From positions 97,575 through 161,574 of the forward strand of contig NZ_CP023018.1 in the NCBI RefSeq assembly GCF_022406875.1: DNA of 64,000 nucleotides, given 5' to 3'. This DNA comes from Ectothiorhodosinus mongolicus. Lineage in GTDB: Bacteria; Pseudomonadota; Gammaproteobacteria; Ectothiorhodospirales; Ectothiorhodospiraceae. Below, piece by piece: positions 17,548 through 27,259 of this stretch (position 1 is the first letter of the stretch; every line of letters begins with the position of its first letter). The translations under genes and the position numbers were made by a program. Below the pieces are notes generated by a model. The model did not search any database, was not told where the DNA came from, and saw nothing but the letters and a program-made list of their open reading frames with translations.

Positions 17548-18880
17548 CCTCGCCGCCTTTTGGCCGACCCGGACGTGAACGAGTGTTGTAGGCCATGACG
17601 TCAAAATGCGCCCACAGCTGTTCTTGGGGCACGAAGGCTTTGAGGAATAAGCCGGCAGTGATGGCACCGGCATAGCCACTGCCACTGCTATTGGCAATAT
17701 CAGCGATATCGCTGTCCAGCATATGTCGATAGGGATTGTGCAGGGGTAAACGCCAAACAGGATCATCGTTAGCCATGCTGTGCGCCAGCAAACTATCGGC
17801 TAGCGCATCATCGTCGGTGAAATAAGCCGCGATTTCCGTGCCCACGGCAATACGCGCTGCGCCAGTCAAGGTTGCAAAATCCAAAATCAAATCGGGCTTT
17901 TCTGCACAGGCCTCAGTCAGCAGATCACACAGTACTAAGCGCCCCTCAGCATCGGTATTGTCCACCTCGACACTCAAACCGCCGCGAGTGGGGATCACAT
18001 CCCCGGGCCTAAAGGCTTGGCTGCCTATGGCATTTTCCACCGCGCCAATCAGCACCCGCAGACGCACCGGTAAGTGCTGCGCCATAATCAGCCGCGCCAA
18101 ACCCAGGACATGCGCGGCCCCGCCCATATCCTTTTTCATCTGGCGCATGCCCTTAGACGGCTTTAAATCTAAGCCGCCCGAATCAAAGCACACGCCCTTA
18201 CCCACCAAAGTGACTAAGGGATGCTGGGGATCCCCCCAACGTAAATCGAGACAGCGCGGTTCATGGGCGCTGGCACGACCCACCCGATGGATCGCGGGAT
18301 AATTTTCTTTGAGCAGCTTATCGCCAACAATTTGGGTGAATTCGCCGCCGAAATGCTGTGCCAGCTCCTCACACACCACTGCCAAATGCTCGGGCATCAT
18401 GTCTTCAGCGGGGGTATTGATCAGATCACGCACCAGCGCCACCGCCTCCACCGTATGCGTGATCAAAGCCACGTCTTGGAATGGCCAACCGGCCAATGAC
18501 AAGCGCACATGATGGTTCTTGGGTTTCAGGTAACGCTCAAAGCGATATCCCGCCAAGCCCCAGCCGATCGCCGCCTTGCTGGCCTGTGCCTGTGACCAGT
18601 CAGACTCCAGCGTGTAAACGCCCGCTGGCAACTTCCCCGGTGCACTGGCCAAATGCCAGCTGGGGCCCTCGCTTTCCATCCCCACCAGTACCCGTGCGAT
18701 CTCACCGCGATCACCTGGCAGCGCCAAAATCTGCCCGGGACGGGCCTTGAATTCATTGTGGCCGACCCAATCTCTCGTGTTCTGAGTTTGCCTTTCCAGC
18801 CACGACTGCAAAGCCTCGGGGTGTAAAGCCACCAATGGGGTGCCTGTGGCGTCGCTGGCCACCGAAAAACAGTGCTCCAT
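17495..18880 (-). CDS. Leucyl aminopeptidase family protein (M17)
   Basis: A cytosolic dinuclear-metal aminopeptidase, 461 residues. The M17 signature NTDAEGRL is present at about residues 304-311 and the metal-binding Lys/Asp segment GKGVCFDSGGLDLKPSKGM lies before it. The N-terminal domain is short, closer to the PepB-like or XCC-type M17 group than to the 500-residue PepA. The gene is monocistronic. Its end overlaps that of the cupin gene by 53 bases, so convergent transcripts must be partly complementary. Confidence 0.9.
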   Translation of the reverse strand: MEHCFSVASDATGTPLVALHPEALQSWLERQTQNTRDWVGHNEFKARPGQILALPGDRGEIARVLVGMESEGPSWHLASAPGKLPAGVYTLESDWSQAQASKAAIGWGLAGYRFERYLKPKNHHVRLSLAGWPFQDVALITHTVEAVALVRDLINTPAEDMMPEHLAVVCEELAQHFGGEFTQIVGDKLLKENYPAIHRVGRASAHEPRCLDLRWGDPQHPLVTLVGKGVCFDSGGLDLKPSKGMRQMKKDMGGAAHVLGLARLIMAQHLPVRLRVLIGAVENAIGSQAFRPGDVIPTRGGLSVEVDNTDAEGRLVLCDLLTEACAEKPDLILDFATLTGAARIAVGTEIAAYFTDDDALADSLLAHSMANDDPVWRLPLHNPYRHMLDSDIADIANSSGSGYAGAITAGLFLKAFVPQEQLWAHFDVMAYNTRSRPGRPKGGEAMGIRAAYAMLEARYPR

Positions 18881-18958
18881 GGATTTTCACCTCATCCAAA
18901 CGAACCGCGAGTTTAGCAGACTCCGGCCATAATCCGACTGTGTTAGCATCAGCGCCCT

Positions 18959-19885
18959 ATGACCCCAGCCCTGCATATCGAAAACCTCACCAAGACCTAC
19001 AAAAACGGTTTTGTGGCACTCAAAGGCATTGACCTGAACGTTCAGCCGGGAGAGTTCTACGCCCTACTCGGACCCAATGGTGCGGGAAAATCCACCACCA
19101 TCAGTATCATTGCCTCGTTGGTGAATAAATCAGGCGGTCGCGTGTCAATTTTCGGGCATGACATCGATACCGATCTTTATGCCGCCAAATGCTGTTTGGG
19201 TTTGGTCCCTCAGGAGTTCAACTTCAACGTGTTTGAGCCGGTTGGCGAGATCTTGGTCAATCAAGCGGGCTATTACGGGATCCCTCGGCGGGAGGCCTGG
19301 AATCGAGCTGAGCGCTGGCTGAAAAAACTCGAGCTTTGGGATAAACGCAAAGAGATCGCGCGTAACCTCTCGGGAGGCATGAAGCGGCGTTTGATGATTG
19401 CTAGAGCTTTGGTGCATGAACCCAAGCTGCTCATCTTGGATGAGCCCACCGCCGGCGTGGATATTGAGGTTCGGCGCACCATGTGGGACTTTCTGCGCGA
19501 AATCAATCAAGCTGGCGTCACCATCATCCTCACCACGCACTACCTCGAGGAAGCCGAGAGCCTATGCCGCAAGATTGGCATCATCGATCACGGCCAAATC
19601 ATTGAAAACACCAGCATGAAAGCCCTGCTGGCCAAACTGAACACGGAAACCTTCATCCTCGATCTGGAACAGGCCCTGCCAGCCTTACCGAGGCTGGCGC
19701 ATCCGCATCGCCTGCGGCAAATCGATGAGCGGACTTTGGAAGCCGATGTGGATAAAGACATCAGCCTCAACACCTTGTTTATCGATCTTCAGCAAAGCGG
19801 CATTCAAGTGAGCAGCATGCGCAATAAAAGCAATCGACTGGAACAGTTGTTTTTGAAGATGCTAGACGGGAGCCGCAACCCATGA
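18959..19885 (+). CDS. ABC-2 type exporter, ATP-binding subunit (YadG-like)
   Basis: A 308-residue ATPase. It has Walker A GPNGAGKSTT (about residue 38), signature NLSGGMKRRLMIARAL, Walker B LLILDEPTAGVD and a switch histidine in LTTHYLEEAE. After the nucleotide-binding domain comes the roughly 70-residue C-terminal extension of the YadG/CcmA group. It pairs with the following permease, overlapping it by four bases. The exported substrate is unknown. Confidence 0.9.
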   Translation: MTPALHIENLTKTYKNGFVALKGIDLNVQPGEFYALLGPNGAGKSTTISIIASLVNKSGGRVSIFGHDIDTDLYAAKCCLGLVPQEFNFNVFEPVGEILVNQAGYYGIPRREAWNRAERWLKKLELWDKRKEIARNLSGGMKRRLMIARALVHEPKLLILDEPTAGVDIEVRRTMWDFLREINQAGVTIILTTHYLEEAESLCRKIGIIDHGQIIENTSMKALLAKLNTETFILDLEQALPALPRLAHPHRLRQIDERTLEADVDKDISLNTLFIDLQQSGIQVSSMRNKSNRLEQLFLKMLDGSRNP

Positions 19886-20661
19886 AGACGGCTGCTCATC
19901 TTAATTGGATTGCTTTTAAAACCATCCTAATCAAAGAGATACTGCGATTTTCTCGAATATGGGTTCAGACCATCCTGCCGCCCGTCATTACCATGGGACT
20001 GTATTTCATCATCTTTGGTGGGCTGATCGGCGCGCGTATTGGTGACATGGAAGGCATGCGCTACATGGACTTTATTGTCCCCGGACTGATCATGATGGCG
20101 GTAATTACTAACTCCTATGCCAACGTTGTGTCATCGTTTTTCTCCAGCAAGTTCCAACGCCATTTGGAAGAACTGCTGGTGTCGCCAGTACCCAATAATC
20201 TCATCATCCTGGGATTCATCGGCGGTGGTGTGGCGCGTGGCTTGGCCGTGGGTTTGGCGGTCACTTTGGTATCGCTGTTTTTCAGCCCATTCACCGTACA
20301 CAACCTTCCGGTGATGATCTCGGTGGTGGTATTGACTGCGATCCTATTTTCCCTAGCGGGTTTGATTAATGCGGTGTTCGCCAAAAGCTTTGACGACATC
20401 GCTATTGTGCCCACTTTTGTGCTCACCCCACTGACCTACTTAGGCGGCGTGTTTTACTCGATTAGCTTACTGCCCGAGTTTTGGCAGAACGTCTCGATGG
20501 TTAATCCCATCCTCTATATGGTCAATGCCTTCCGTTATGGGATTTTAGGAGTGACGGACTTCGATCTGGTCATCTCTTATGGCATCATTTTGGGGTTTAT
20601 TGCGCTGCTTTACACGATCGCGTACCAGCTGCTTAGTCGCGGAGTCGGCATTCGCAGCTAA
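19882..20661 (+). CDS. ABC-2 type exporter, permease (YadH-like)
   Basis: A 259-residue integral membrane protein with six predicted helices and the ABC-2 family stretch EGMRYMDFIVPGLIMMAVI. Near the C-terminus it shows VNPILYMVNAFRYGILG, which is typical of YadH. It forms the channel of the exporter with the preceding ATPase. The ATG overlaps the ATPase stop. The downstream ettA starts 54 nt later on the same strand and could share the transcript. Confidence 0.9.
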   Translation: MKTAAHLNWIAFKTILIKEILRFSRIWVQTILPPVITMGLYFIIFGGLIGARIGDMEGMRYMDFIVPGLIMMAVITNSYANVVSSFFSSKFQRHLEELLVSPVPNNLIILGFIGGGVARGLAVGLAVTLVSLFFSPFTVHNLPVMISVVVLTAILFSLAGLINAVFAKSFDDIAIVPTFVLTPLTYLGGVFYSISLLPEFWQNVSMVNPILYMVNAFRYGILGVTDFDLVISYGIILGFIALLYTIAYQLLSRGVGIRS

Positions 20662-20715
20662 CTCTTGCAGATACCGCACTCAGCGGCTTCACCGGTTTTC
20701 AGACACAGGATTCAC

Positions 20716-22383
20716 ATGGCTCAGTACATCTACACCATGAACGGCGTGGGCAAAGTCGTCCCGCCGAAGAAAGAGATTCTCAAAGACATTTACCTGAATT
20801 TCTTCCCCGGCGCCAAGATCGGCGTTTTAGGATATAATGGCGCGGGCAAATCCACCCTATTGCGCATCATGGCGGGCGTCGACACCGACATTATCGGCGA
20901 GGCCAGGCCCCAACCCGGTATTCACGTCGGCTACCTGCCCCAGGAGCCGCAGCTGGATGACAGCAAAGATGTGCGCGGCAATGTCGAAGACGGTCTGGGT
21001 GAGATCAAACAAATCGTTGATCGCTTTAACGCCATCTCCGAAACCTTTGCCGATCCGGATGCCGATTTTGATACCCTCCTGGCAGAACAAGCAGAATTAC
21101 AGGACAAGATCGATGCTGCGGGCGCCTGGGATCTAGATCGCAAGCTGGAAGTCGCGGCCGATGCCCTGCGTCTGCCCCCTTGGGATGCCGATGTCAGCAA
21201 GCTCTCTGGTGGCGAACGCCGGCGAGTCGCCTTATGTCGTTTGCTGCTGTCAGCGCCTGACATGCTGATTCTCGATGAGCCCACCAACCACCTGGACGCC
21301 GAGTCTGTGGCCTGGCTGGAGCGCTTTCTTTCTGAGTTCTCAGGGACAGTGGTGGCCGTCACCCATGATCGTTACTTCTTGGATAATGTCGCTGGTTGGA
21401 TTTTGGAGCTGGATCGCGGCCAAGGCATTCCTTGGGAGGGCAATTATTCCTCTTGGCTGGAGCAAAAGGAAAAACGTCTGGCCATTGAAGAGAAACAAGA
21501 ATCCGCGCGGCGCAAGAATATGGAAGCCGAACTGGAGTGGGTACGCAGCAACCCCAAAGGTCGCACCGCCAAGAGCAAAGCGCGCTTAAAGCGTTTCGAA
21601 GAGCTCTCCTCAGCCGACTATCAAAAGCGCTCAGAGACCAAGGAAATCTATATTCCGCCGGGTCCTCGCTTGGGCGATGTGGTGGTGGAACTCGACGGCG
21701 TGTCAAAATCCTTTGGCGATCGCCTGCTATACGAAAACCTCAGCTTTTCTCTGCCTCGCGGTGGCATTGTCGGCGTCATCGGCCCCAATGGCGTGGGTAA
21801 GTCGACGCTATTTCGCATGATAGTGGGTCAAGAAACCCCCGATCAGGGCACGATTCGTATCGGCGATACGGTCGACGTGGCGTATGTCGATCAAAGCCGA
21901 GATGCCTTGGCAGACGCAAAGACCGTCTGGGAGGAAATCTCCAATGGCCAAGACATTATTCAAGTGGGTAACTATCAAATGCCCTCACGGGCTTATGTAG
22001 GCCGGTTCAACTTCAAAGGCTCGGATCAGCAAAAACGCATGAAAGACCTCTCCGGCGGCGAACGCAACCGGGTGCACTTGGCTAAGCTGCTTAAATCTGG
22101 TGGTAACTTGCTGCTGCTCGACGAACCCACCAATGACTTGGACGTGGAAACGCTGCGTGCGCTAGAGGAAGCCTTACTCGACTTTCCCGGTAGCGCTGTG
22201 GTGATTTCGCATGATCGCTGGTTCTTAGACCGCATCGCCACACACATGCTGGCCTTTGAGGAGGACGGCAATGTTGTCTTCTTTGAAGGGAACTACCAGG
22301 ATTACGAGGAAGACCGCAAGAAACGCCTAGGCTCTGACGCCGATCAGCCGCACCGCATCAAATACCGCAAGATAGACGCCTAA
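20716..22383 (+). CDS. ettA: Energy-dependent translational throttle protein EttA (ABC-F)
   Basis: A soluble ABC-F protein that binds the ribosomal E site and gates the first elongation steps according to ATP/ADP ratio. The 555 residues are exactly the usual EttA length when the ATG at 20716 ([13 protein letters not shown]) is used. Two ATPase cassettes have Walker [10 protein letters not shown] (about residue 39) and GPNGVGKST (about 356), signatures [14 protein letters not shown] and [14 protein letters not shown], and a charged linker ([20 protein letters not shown]). No membrane segment is present. An in-frame upstream extension to 20665 has no family support. Confidence 0.95.
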   Translation: MAQYIYTMNGVGKVVPPKKEILKDIYLNFFPGAKIGVLGYNGAGKSTLLRIMAGVDTDIIGEARPQPGIHVGYLPQEPQLDDSKDVRGNVEDGLGEIKQIVDRFNAISETFADPDADFDTLLAEQAELQDKIDAAGAWDLDRKLEVAADALRLPPWDADVSKLSGGERRRVALCRLLLSAPDMLILDEPTNHLDAESVAWLERFLSEFSGTVVAVTHDRYFLDNVAGWILELDRGQGIPWEGNYSSWLEQKEKRLAIEEKQESARRKNMEAELEWVRSNPKGRTAKSKARLKRFEELSSADYQKRSETKEIYIPPGPRLGDVVVELDGVSKSFGDRLLYENLSFSLPRGGIVGVIGPNGVGKSTLFRMIVGQETPDQGTIRIGDTVDVAYVDQSRDALADAKTVWEEISNGQDIIQVGNYQMPSRAYVGRFNFKGSDQQKRMKDLSGGERNRVHLAKLLKSGGNLLLLDEPTNDLDVETLRALEEALLDFPGSAVVISHDRWFLDRIATHMLAFEEDGNVVFFEGNYQDYEEDRKKRLGSDADQPHRIKYRKIDA

Positions 22384-22399
22384 ACCAGCCGGGCCTAGA

Positions 22400-22885
22400 T
22401 CAGACGGGGCGCTTTTTCTGCGTCACTACCCAGCACTGATCACAGGGTTTATTTTCGCTGACTGGGTTAGCTTCGAGGAACTTGGCGGTGGCCTTGTCCA
22501 TGGTGGAGCAGTGCTTGTGGTACCAAGGCACGAATTCATCCAGAAAACGGCTTTTTAAGCCCTGTAGGCTGATTACACCCGCGTCCAAGTCGTCAACATA
22601 GCCAACCAGCTCTTCTAAGCGCTGATCGTGTTCCTGTTTATGGATCGGCAGAGGTGAATAGCCAGCGCGCTGCATCTCCAGCTCTTCATGACGAAAATGC
22701 TGCCGGCTATGCTCAATAAAATCGCGCAAATCGCGGCGCAGCCCCGGCGGCTCAGGGTCTGCATCTACCAAGCCTTCCAAGCTACCGACGATACGATCCA
22801 ATAGCGCAAAGGCCTCTTCGTGGTCATCATCCATGAAGTCAACGCCTACTGCCGGCAGGCGTTCGAGAGTTTCTTTGTCGCTCAT
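22400..22885 (-). CDS. Bacteriohemerythrin (oxygen-binding diiron protein)
   Basis: A 161-residue single-domain hemerythrin. The diiron ligand pattern is complete in order: DDDHEEAF, HSRQHFRHEELEMQ, HKQEHDQ and WYHKHCSTMD. Such proteins bind oxygen reversibly and are used for oxygen delivery or sensing; no signalling domain is attached here. A C-terminal tail has CDQC, an unusual extra cysteine pair of unknown role. The gene is single, with a 132-nt upstream gap that carries an inverted repeat TTAGA-N5-TCTAA and an FNR-like half site. Confidence 0.88.
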   Translation of the reverse strand: MSDKETLERLPAVGVDFMDDDHEEAFALLDRIVGSLEGLVDADPEPPGLRRDLRDFIEHSRQHFRHEELEMQRAGYSPLPIHKQEHDQRLEELVGYVDDLDAGVISLQGLKSRFLDEFVPWYHKHCSTMDKATAKFLEANPVSENKPCDQCWVVTQKKRPV

Positions 22886-22951
22886 GGTCTTAAGACCTCG
22901 GATGCGCTGGTGGTTGTGTTAAACGATAGCATAACTTGGGTTGCTATCAAG

Positions 22952-22971
22952 CAGATTTAGATCAATTCTAA
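22952..22971 (-). promoter_or_regulatory. Candidate regulatory dyad upstream of the bacteriohemerythrin gene
   Basis: Read on the minus strand, TTGAT-CTAA-ATCTG (22965-22952) matches eight of ten bases of the FNR consensus TTGAT-N4-ATCAA. An overlapping perfect dyad, TTAGA (22957-22961) and TCTAA (22967-22971), sits in the same place. Both lie 67-86 nt upstream of the start codon. An oxygen-responsive role is plausible because an FNR-like regulator gene is in the window, but this rests on pattern alone. Confidence 0.3.
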
Positions 22972-23017
22972 GTTTGCACAGTCCCAGCCGATTGTTCGAT
23001 CTCATGGTTCGGTTGAT

Positions 23018-24157
23018 CTACAGATTAGCCAGAATCGCTTGCTCCACCGCGCCGCGTTCCGCTTTCACCACAATAGGCGCACGACTGGACTGAGCAATAG
23101 CAGTATCAGGATCTTTCAACCCATGACCAGTGAGCGTACAAACGATGCTCGAACCCTCGGCAATGCGCCCAGACTCTAAGTCCTGTAAAACACCCGCTAG
23201 TGAGGTAGCCGAGGCCGGCTCACAAAAGACGCCCTCTTTCTCGGCGAGCAACTTTTGCGCCGCTAAAATCGCCTCATCCGAGCACTCATCAAACCAACCG
23301 CCGGATTCCTCTTTGACTTTCCAGGCATGGACCCAGCTCTGCGGGTGTCCAATGCGAATGGCGGTTGCCACCGTCTCGGGCTGATCCACCATCTCTCCGC
23401 GCATAAACGGCGCGCTGCCGGCCGCTTGATAACCGACCATCACCGGTCGATTGCCCGTGACAGCACCGCCAGCGAATTTGCAATGCCCCTGACAAAAAGC
23501 ACAGGCCTCGGTGACATGATCTCCCGAGCCGCTGGTGTACTCGCAATAGCCAATCCAATGGGCGGTGATATTGCCGGCATTGCCGACCGGCAAACTATGA
23601 TAATCCGGTGCCCGCCCCAGCTCTTCAATAATTTCAAAAGCCGCGGTTTTCTGGCCCTGGAGACGATAAGGATTCACCGAATTCACAATCGTCACAGGTG
23701 CACTTTCCGCGACTTCTTTTACCAAGCGCATACCGTCATCAAAATTGCCCTGGATTTGAATCACCACCGAACCATGCATCATCGCTTGGGCCAGCTTTCC
23801 CTGAGCAATCTTGCCCTCAGGAATGACTACAAATGCCGTGATACCGGCGCGAGCCGCATAGGCTGCTGCTGCTGCCGAGGTATTACCCGTTGAGGCGCAA
23901 ATAATCGCTTTAGAGCCCGCGTTTACCGCTTGAGTGACAGCCATGGTCATGCCCCGGTCCTTAAACGAGCCGGTTGGATTCAAGCCTTCATATTTGACGT
24001 AGATATCGACGTCTTTACCAATGGCGCGCGGCACATTCTGTAAGCGAATTAGGGGGGTATTACCCTCCCCCAGAGAAATCACGCGATCATCATCGCGAAT
24101 CGGCAAACGATCACGATAACGATCAATCAGGCCGGTATAACGGGAGCGAAAACTCAT
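23018..24157 (-). CDS. thrC: Threonine synthase with a cysteine-rich insertion
   Basis: PLP-dependent conversion of O-phosphohomoserine to threonine. The PLP lysine is Lys66 in NPTGSFKDRG, and the phosphate-binding STGNTS (89-94) and the glycine loop VGNAGNITAHW (191-201) are intact. The 379 residues slightly exceed the short ThrC type because of an insertion of about 20 residues. Its cysteines Cys205, Cys219, Cys222 and Cys226 lie in GYCEY and EACAFCQGHCKF, a C-x13-C-x2-C-x3-C pattern that could bind a metal or iron-sulfur cluster (inference). It is the last gene of alaC-hom-thrC, 24 nt after hom. Confidence 0.93.
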   Translation of the reverse strand: MSFRSRYTGLIDRYRDRLPIRDDDRVISLGEGNTPLIRLQNVPRAIGKDVDIYVKYEGLNPTGSFKDRGMTMAVTQAVNAGSKAIICASTGNTSAAAAAYAARAGITAFVVIPEGKIAQGKLAQAMMHGSVVIQIQGNFDDGMRLVKEVAESAPVTIVNSVNPYRLQGQKTAAFEIIEELGRAPDYHSLPVGNAGNITAHWIGYCEYTSGSGDHVTEACAFCQGHCKFAGGAVTGNRPVMVGYQAAGSAPFMRGEMVDQPETVATAIRIGHPQSWVHAWKVKEESGGWFDECSDEAILAAQKLLAEKEGVFCEPASATSLAGVLQDLESGRIAEGSSIVCTLTGHGLKDPDTAIAQSSRAPIVVKAERGAVEQAILANL

Positions 24158-24181
24158 TCGATTCTCTCAAAGCTCGTCGGT

Positions 24182-25501
24182 TTAGGGCTGTTTTAACAGC
24201 TCAAGGCGAATGCGGGTTACAGGACGAATCACGCTAGTCAATTCTTGGATGCGTTCAATGGCCTGGTTCATATTACCCTCACGCACACGCTGGGTGAGCA
24301 TAATGACATCCGCTGCATCATCATCATCATCATCCGGCTCCTGCTGGCGAATGGCTTCGATGCTGATCTCATGATCCGCCAAGATGCGCGTAATATCCGC
24401 CATCACGCCGGTGCGATCCTGCACCCTCAGGCGCAGGTAGAACGCCGTCTCCACCTCATCAATGGGCAGAATCGCAATATCCGACAGCGCATCGGCTTGG
24501 AAAGCCAGGTGCGGCACACGATTTTCCGGATCCGTGGTCATCGCCCGCACCACATCCACCAAATCCGCCACCACCGCCGAGGCAGTGGGGTCAGACCCCG
24601 CGCCGGCGCCGTAATAAAGGGTCGGACCCACGGCATCACCCCAGACCAGCACCGCATTCAATACGCCGTCCACATTCGCGATCAAACGGCGCTCAGGAAT
24701 CAAAGTCGGATGGACACGCAACTCAATGCCGGCAGGCGTGCGGCGCGCCACGCCCAAATGTTTAATACGATACCCGAGAGCATTGGCATAGCTCACATCT
24801 TCGCGCGAGATGGCGGAAATACCTTCGGTATATACCTTGTCGAATTGTAGCGGCACGCCAAAGGCAATCGATGCCAAAATGGTGAGCTTATGGGCCGCAT
24901 CAATGCCCTCAATATCGAAGGTCGGATCCGCCTCGGCATAACCCAGGGATTGCGCCTCAGCCAGCACATCAGCAAAGTCCCGGCCCTTATCGCGCATTTC
25001 CGTGAGGATGAAGTTGCCCGTGCCATTAATGATCCCGGCCAGCCACTCAATGCGGTTACCCGCCAAACCTTCGCGAATCGCTTTGATGATCGGGATGCCG
25101 CCGGCCACCGCCGCCTCAAAAGCTACCATCACGCCTTTTTCTTGGGCTTTGGCGAAAATCTCATTGCCGTGCAAAGCGATCAAGGCTTTATTGGCGGTGA
25201 CGACATGCTTGCCCTGCTCAATGGCCGCCAAAACCAGCTCGCGGGCGGGGCTTAAGCCGCCAATCAACTCGACGACAATATCGATCTCGGGGTCATTCAC
25301 CACCGCGGCGGCATCTTCAGTGAGACGCACACCGCGCAGATCTAAATCACCCAGATCATTGAGGTTACGGGCGGCTGCGTGGGTAATTTTGATACCGCGA
25401 CCGGCACGACGGGCAATCTCATCATGATTGCGCGCCAAGACGCGCACCGTGCCACTACCAACGGTACCCAAGCCCAGCAGGCCAACGTTTACGGGTTGCA
25501 A
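24182..25501 (-). CDS. hom: Homoserine dehydrogenase
   Basis: Reduces aspartate semialdehyde to homoserine in the threonine and methionine branch. NAD(P)-binding GLLGLGTVGSGT is at the N-terminus, the catalytic core has NGTGNFILTEM, and the C-terminal ACT domain gives threonine feedback control. I chose the TTG at 25501 because GGAG lies eight bases before it and the family starts MxPVxVGxxGLGTVG; this gives 439 residues. The ACT loop carries six consecutive aspartates from a (GAT)6 tract at 24317-24334. A full GGGGTCAGACCCC 13-mer occurs in frame at 24587-24599 within GAGSDPTAS. No kinase domain is fused; lysC is separate at 54 kb. Confidence 0.94.
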   Translation of the reverse strand: MQPVNVGLLGLGTVGSGTVRVLARNHDEIARRAGRGIKITHAAARNLNDLGDLDLRGVRLTEDAAAVVNDPEIDIVVELIGGLSPARELVLAAIEQGKHVVTANKALIALHGNEIFAKAQEKGVMVAFEAAVAGGIPIIKAIREGLAGNRIEWLAGIINGTGNFILTEMRDKGRDFADVLAEAQSLGYAEADPTFDIEGIDAAHKLTILASIAFGVPLQFDKVYTEGISAISREDVSYANALGYRIKHLGVARRTPAGIELRVHPTLIPERRLIANVDGVLNAVLVWGDAVGPTLYYGAGAGSDPTASAVVADLVDVVRAMTTDPENRVPHLAFQADALSDIAILPIDEVETAFYLRLRVQDRTGVMADITRILADHEISIEAIRQQEPDDDDDDAADVIMLTQRVREGNMNQAIERIQELTSVIRPVTRIRLELLKQP

Positions 25502-25559
25502 AAGAAACGCTCCTTCAAACCTCAAAGCGCCGGATTATATCGCATCGGCGCGGCCATGA

Positions 25560-26759
25560 TCAGGCCGTCTTCCCCAACTTCTCATCGGCGCGGAACATGG
25601 CCTTAATACCGCGCAGAGCCTGTCGGGTCCTATGTTCATTTTCGATCAAGCCAAAGCGCACATGATCATCGCCATAACTGCCAAACCCAATGCCTGGAGA
25701 GACGGCCACATGGGCGTCACGCAGCAATTTTTTAGAGAACTCCAAGGAGCCCATTTCCCGATACTGCGGCGGGATAGGCGCCCATACAAACATCGTCGCC
25801 TTGGGTTTTTCCACCGACCAACCCAGTGCATTTAGGCCATCACACAACACATCTCGGCGCCGCAGATACAACTGGCGAATCTCTTCCACGCAGTCCTGAG
25901 GCCCTTCCAAAGCAGCAATCGCGGCCACCTGAATCGGCGTAAAAGTGCCGTAATCCAGATAGGATTTTATGCGCCCCAAGGCATCCACCAGCGTGGGATT
26001 ACCCACCATAAAGCCCACGCGCCAACCGGGCATATTGTAGCTTTTGGAGAGCGTGTAAAACTCCACCGCCAAGTCTTTAGCGCCCGGAACTTGCAAAATC
26101 GATGGTGCTTTATAACCGTCAAACACAATCTCGGCATAAGCCAAATCGTGCACCACCCAAATTTTGTGCTCGCGGGCAATGGCCACGACTTTCTCAAAGA
26201 AATCCAATTCCACACACTGCGTTGTTGGGTTGCCGGGGAAGTTAAGGATCAACATTTTCGGCTTGGGCCAAGAATCGGTGATCGCACGCTCCAATTCGGC
26301 AAAGAAATCCACCTCAGGAATCATCGGCACATGACGAATATCGGCGCCAGCGATGACGCAGCCGTAGGGATGAATGGGATAAGCGGGATTGGGGACTAGC
26401 ACCGCATCACCCGGGCCTAGCGTGGCTAGGGCCAAATGCGCCAAGCCCTCTTTTGAGCCAATGGTGACTATGGCTTCGGACTCGGGATCCAGCTCGACGT
26501 CATAGTTCTCTTGATACCAACGCGTCACCGCTCGACGCAGGCGCGGAATACCCTTGGACATCGAATAGCGATGCGTGTCGCCGCGCTGCGCTACCTCAAC
26601 CAGCTTATCGACAATATGACTGGGCGTCGGCTGATCGGGATTTCCCATGCCAAAATCGATGACATCCTCGCCTCGAGCCCGTGCTTTAGCCTTGAGCTCA
26701 TTGACAATGGCAAACACATAGGGCGGCAGGCGCTTGATACGAGGAAATTCTTCAATCAC
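25560..26759 (-). CDS. alaC: Alanine transaminase AlaC-type aminotransferase
   Basis: A class I/II PLP aminotransferase; the AlaC group makes alanine from pyruvate and glutamate. The family start [10 protein letters not shown], the substrate segment [12 protein letters not shown], the PLP lysine in [16 protein letters not shown] and [10 protein letters not shown] are all present. The GTG at 26759 gives 399 residues and matches the homologue start; an open frame continues to 26834 without support. It leads the alaC-hom-thrC group, the usual gammaproteobacterial arrangement, with a 58-nt gap to hom. The roughly 120-nt gap to the divergent gene at 26881 must hold the promoter. Confidence 0.88.
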   Translation of the reverse strand: MIEEFPRIKRLPPYVFAIVNELKAKARARGEDVIDFGMGNPDQPTPSHIVDKLVEVAQRGDTHRYSMSKGIPRLRRAVTRWYQENYDVELDPESEAIVTIGSKEGLAHLALATLGPGDAVLVPNPAYPIHPYGCVIAGADIRHVPMIPEVDFFAELERAITDSWPKPKMLILNFPGNPTTQCVELDFFEKVVAIAREHKIWVVHDLAYAEIVFDGYKAPSILQVPGAKDLAVEFYTLSKSYNMPGWRVGFMVGNPTLVDALGRIKSYLDYGTFTPIQVAAIAALEGPQDCVEEIRQLYLRRRDVLCDGLNALGWSVEKPKATMFVWAPIPPQYREMGSLEFSKKLLRDAHVAVSPGIGFGSYGDDHVRFGLIENEHRTRQALRGIKAMFRADEKLGKTA

Positions 26760-26880
26760 AGGGGCGGATTCGTCAGGGTAGAGGAGCAAGGGAAAACAAC
26801 CGCCGACAATAAAGGGGCATTGCCAGACTGTCAATCAGCTGGCTTGCCATCCGCGCCCCGCTCACGTTAGTTTTGAGCGC

Positions 26881-27258
26881 ATGAAACTCTCACTAGACAT
26901 TGGCGATGGCAACTACGTCATTACTGGCTACGAACCGGGCGTGGTATACATTAATGCCACGGCCTATCGGCAAAACCTGTTGATCACCCCTGAAAACCTC
27001 TACACCGAATGGTCCCTAGGGCCGCTGGCAGACCTGCAAGTCTCAGCCTTCGACTGTCTGCGACCCCAGCTTCCCGATGTCCTATTGCTGGGCACTGGTA
27101 CCCGCCTGCGCTGGCCCGATCGCAAATTATTACCCACCTTGAGAGAAGCCGGTGTCGGACTGGAAGTCATGGATACTGCTGCGGCTTGTCGCACCTATAA
27201 CATCCTCATGGCTGAGGGACGCACGGTGGCCGCCGGCTTGATCCTTGAAGAGGCGTGA
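26881..27258 (+). CDS. Mth938-like domain protein
   Basis: A 125-residue protein of the Mth938/NDUFAF3-like fold family (formerly DUF498). Typical marks are GYEPGVVYINATAYRQNLLI, DVLLLGTGTRLRWP and the end TYNILMAEGRTVAAGLI. The eukaryotic relative NDUFAF3 assists complex I assembly; the bacterial role is not established. It diverges from alaC and converges on rpoS with one base between the stop codons, so no terminator separates them. Confidence 0.8.
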   Translation: MKLSLDIGDGNYVITGYEPGVVYINATAYRQNLLITPENLYTEWSLGPLADLQVSAFDCLRPQLPDVLLLGTGTRLRWPDRKLLPTLREAGVGLEVMDTAAACRTYNILMAEGRTVAAGLILEEA

Positions 27259-27259
27259 T

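Noticed and set aside
24245-24850. A 201-codon open frame on the plus strand inside hom
   Set aside because: Its His/Arg/Ile-rich composition, including a run of isoleucines from the mirrored (GAT)6 tract, shows that it is a shadow of hom.
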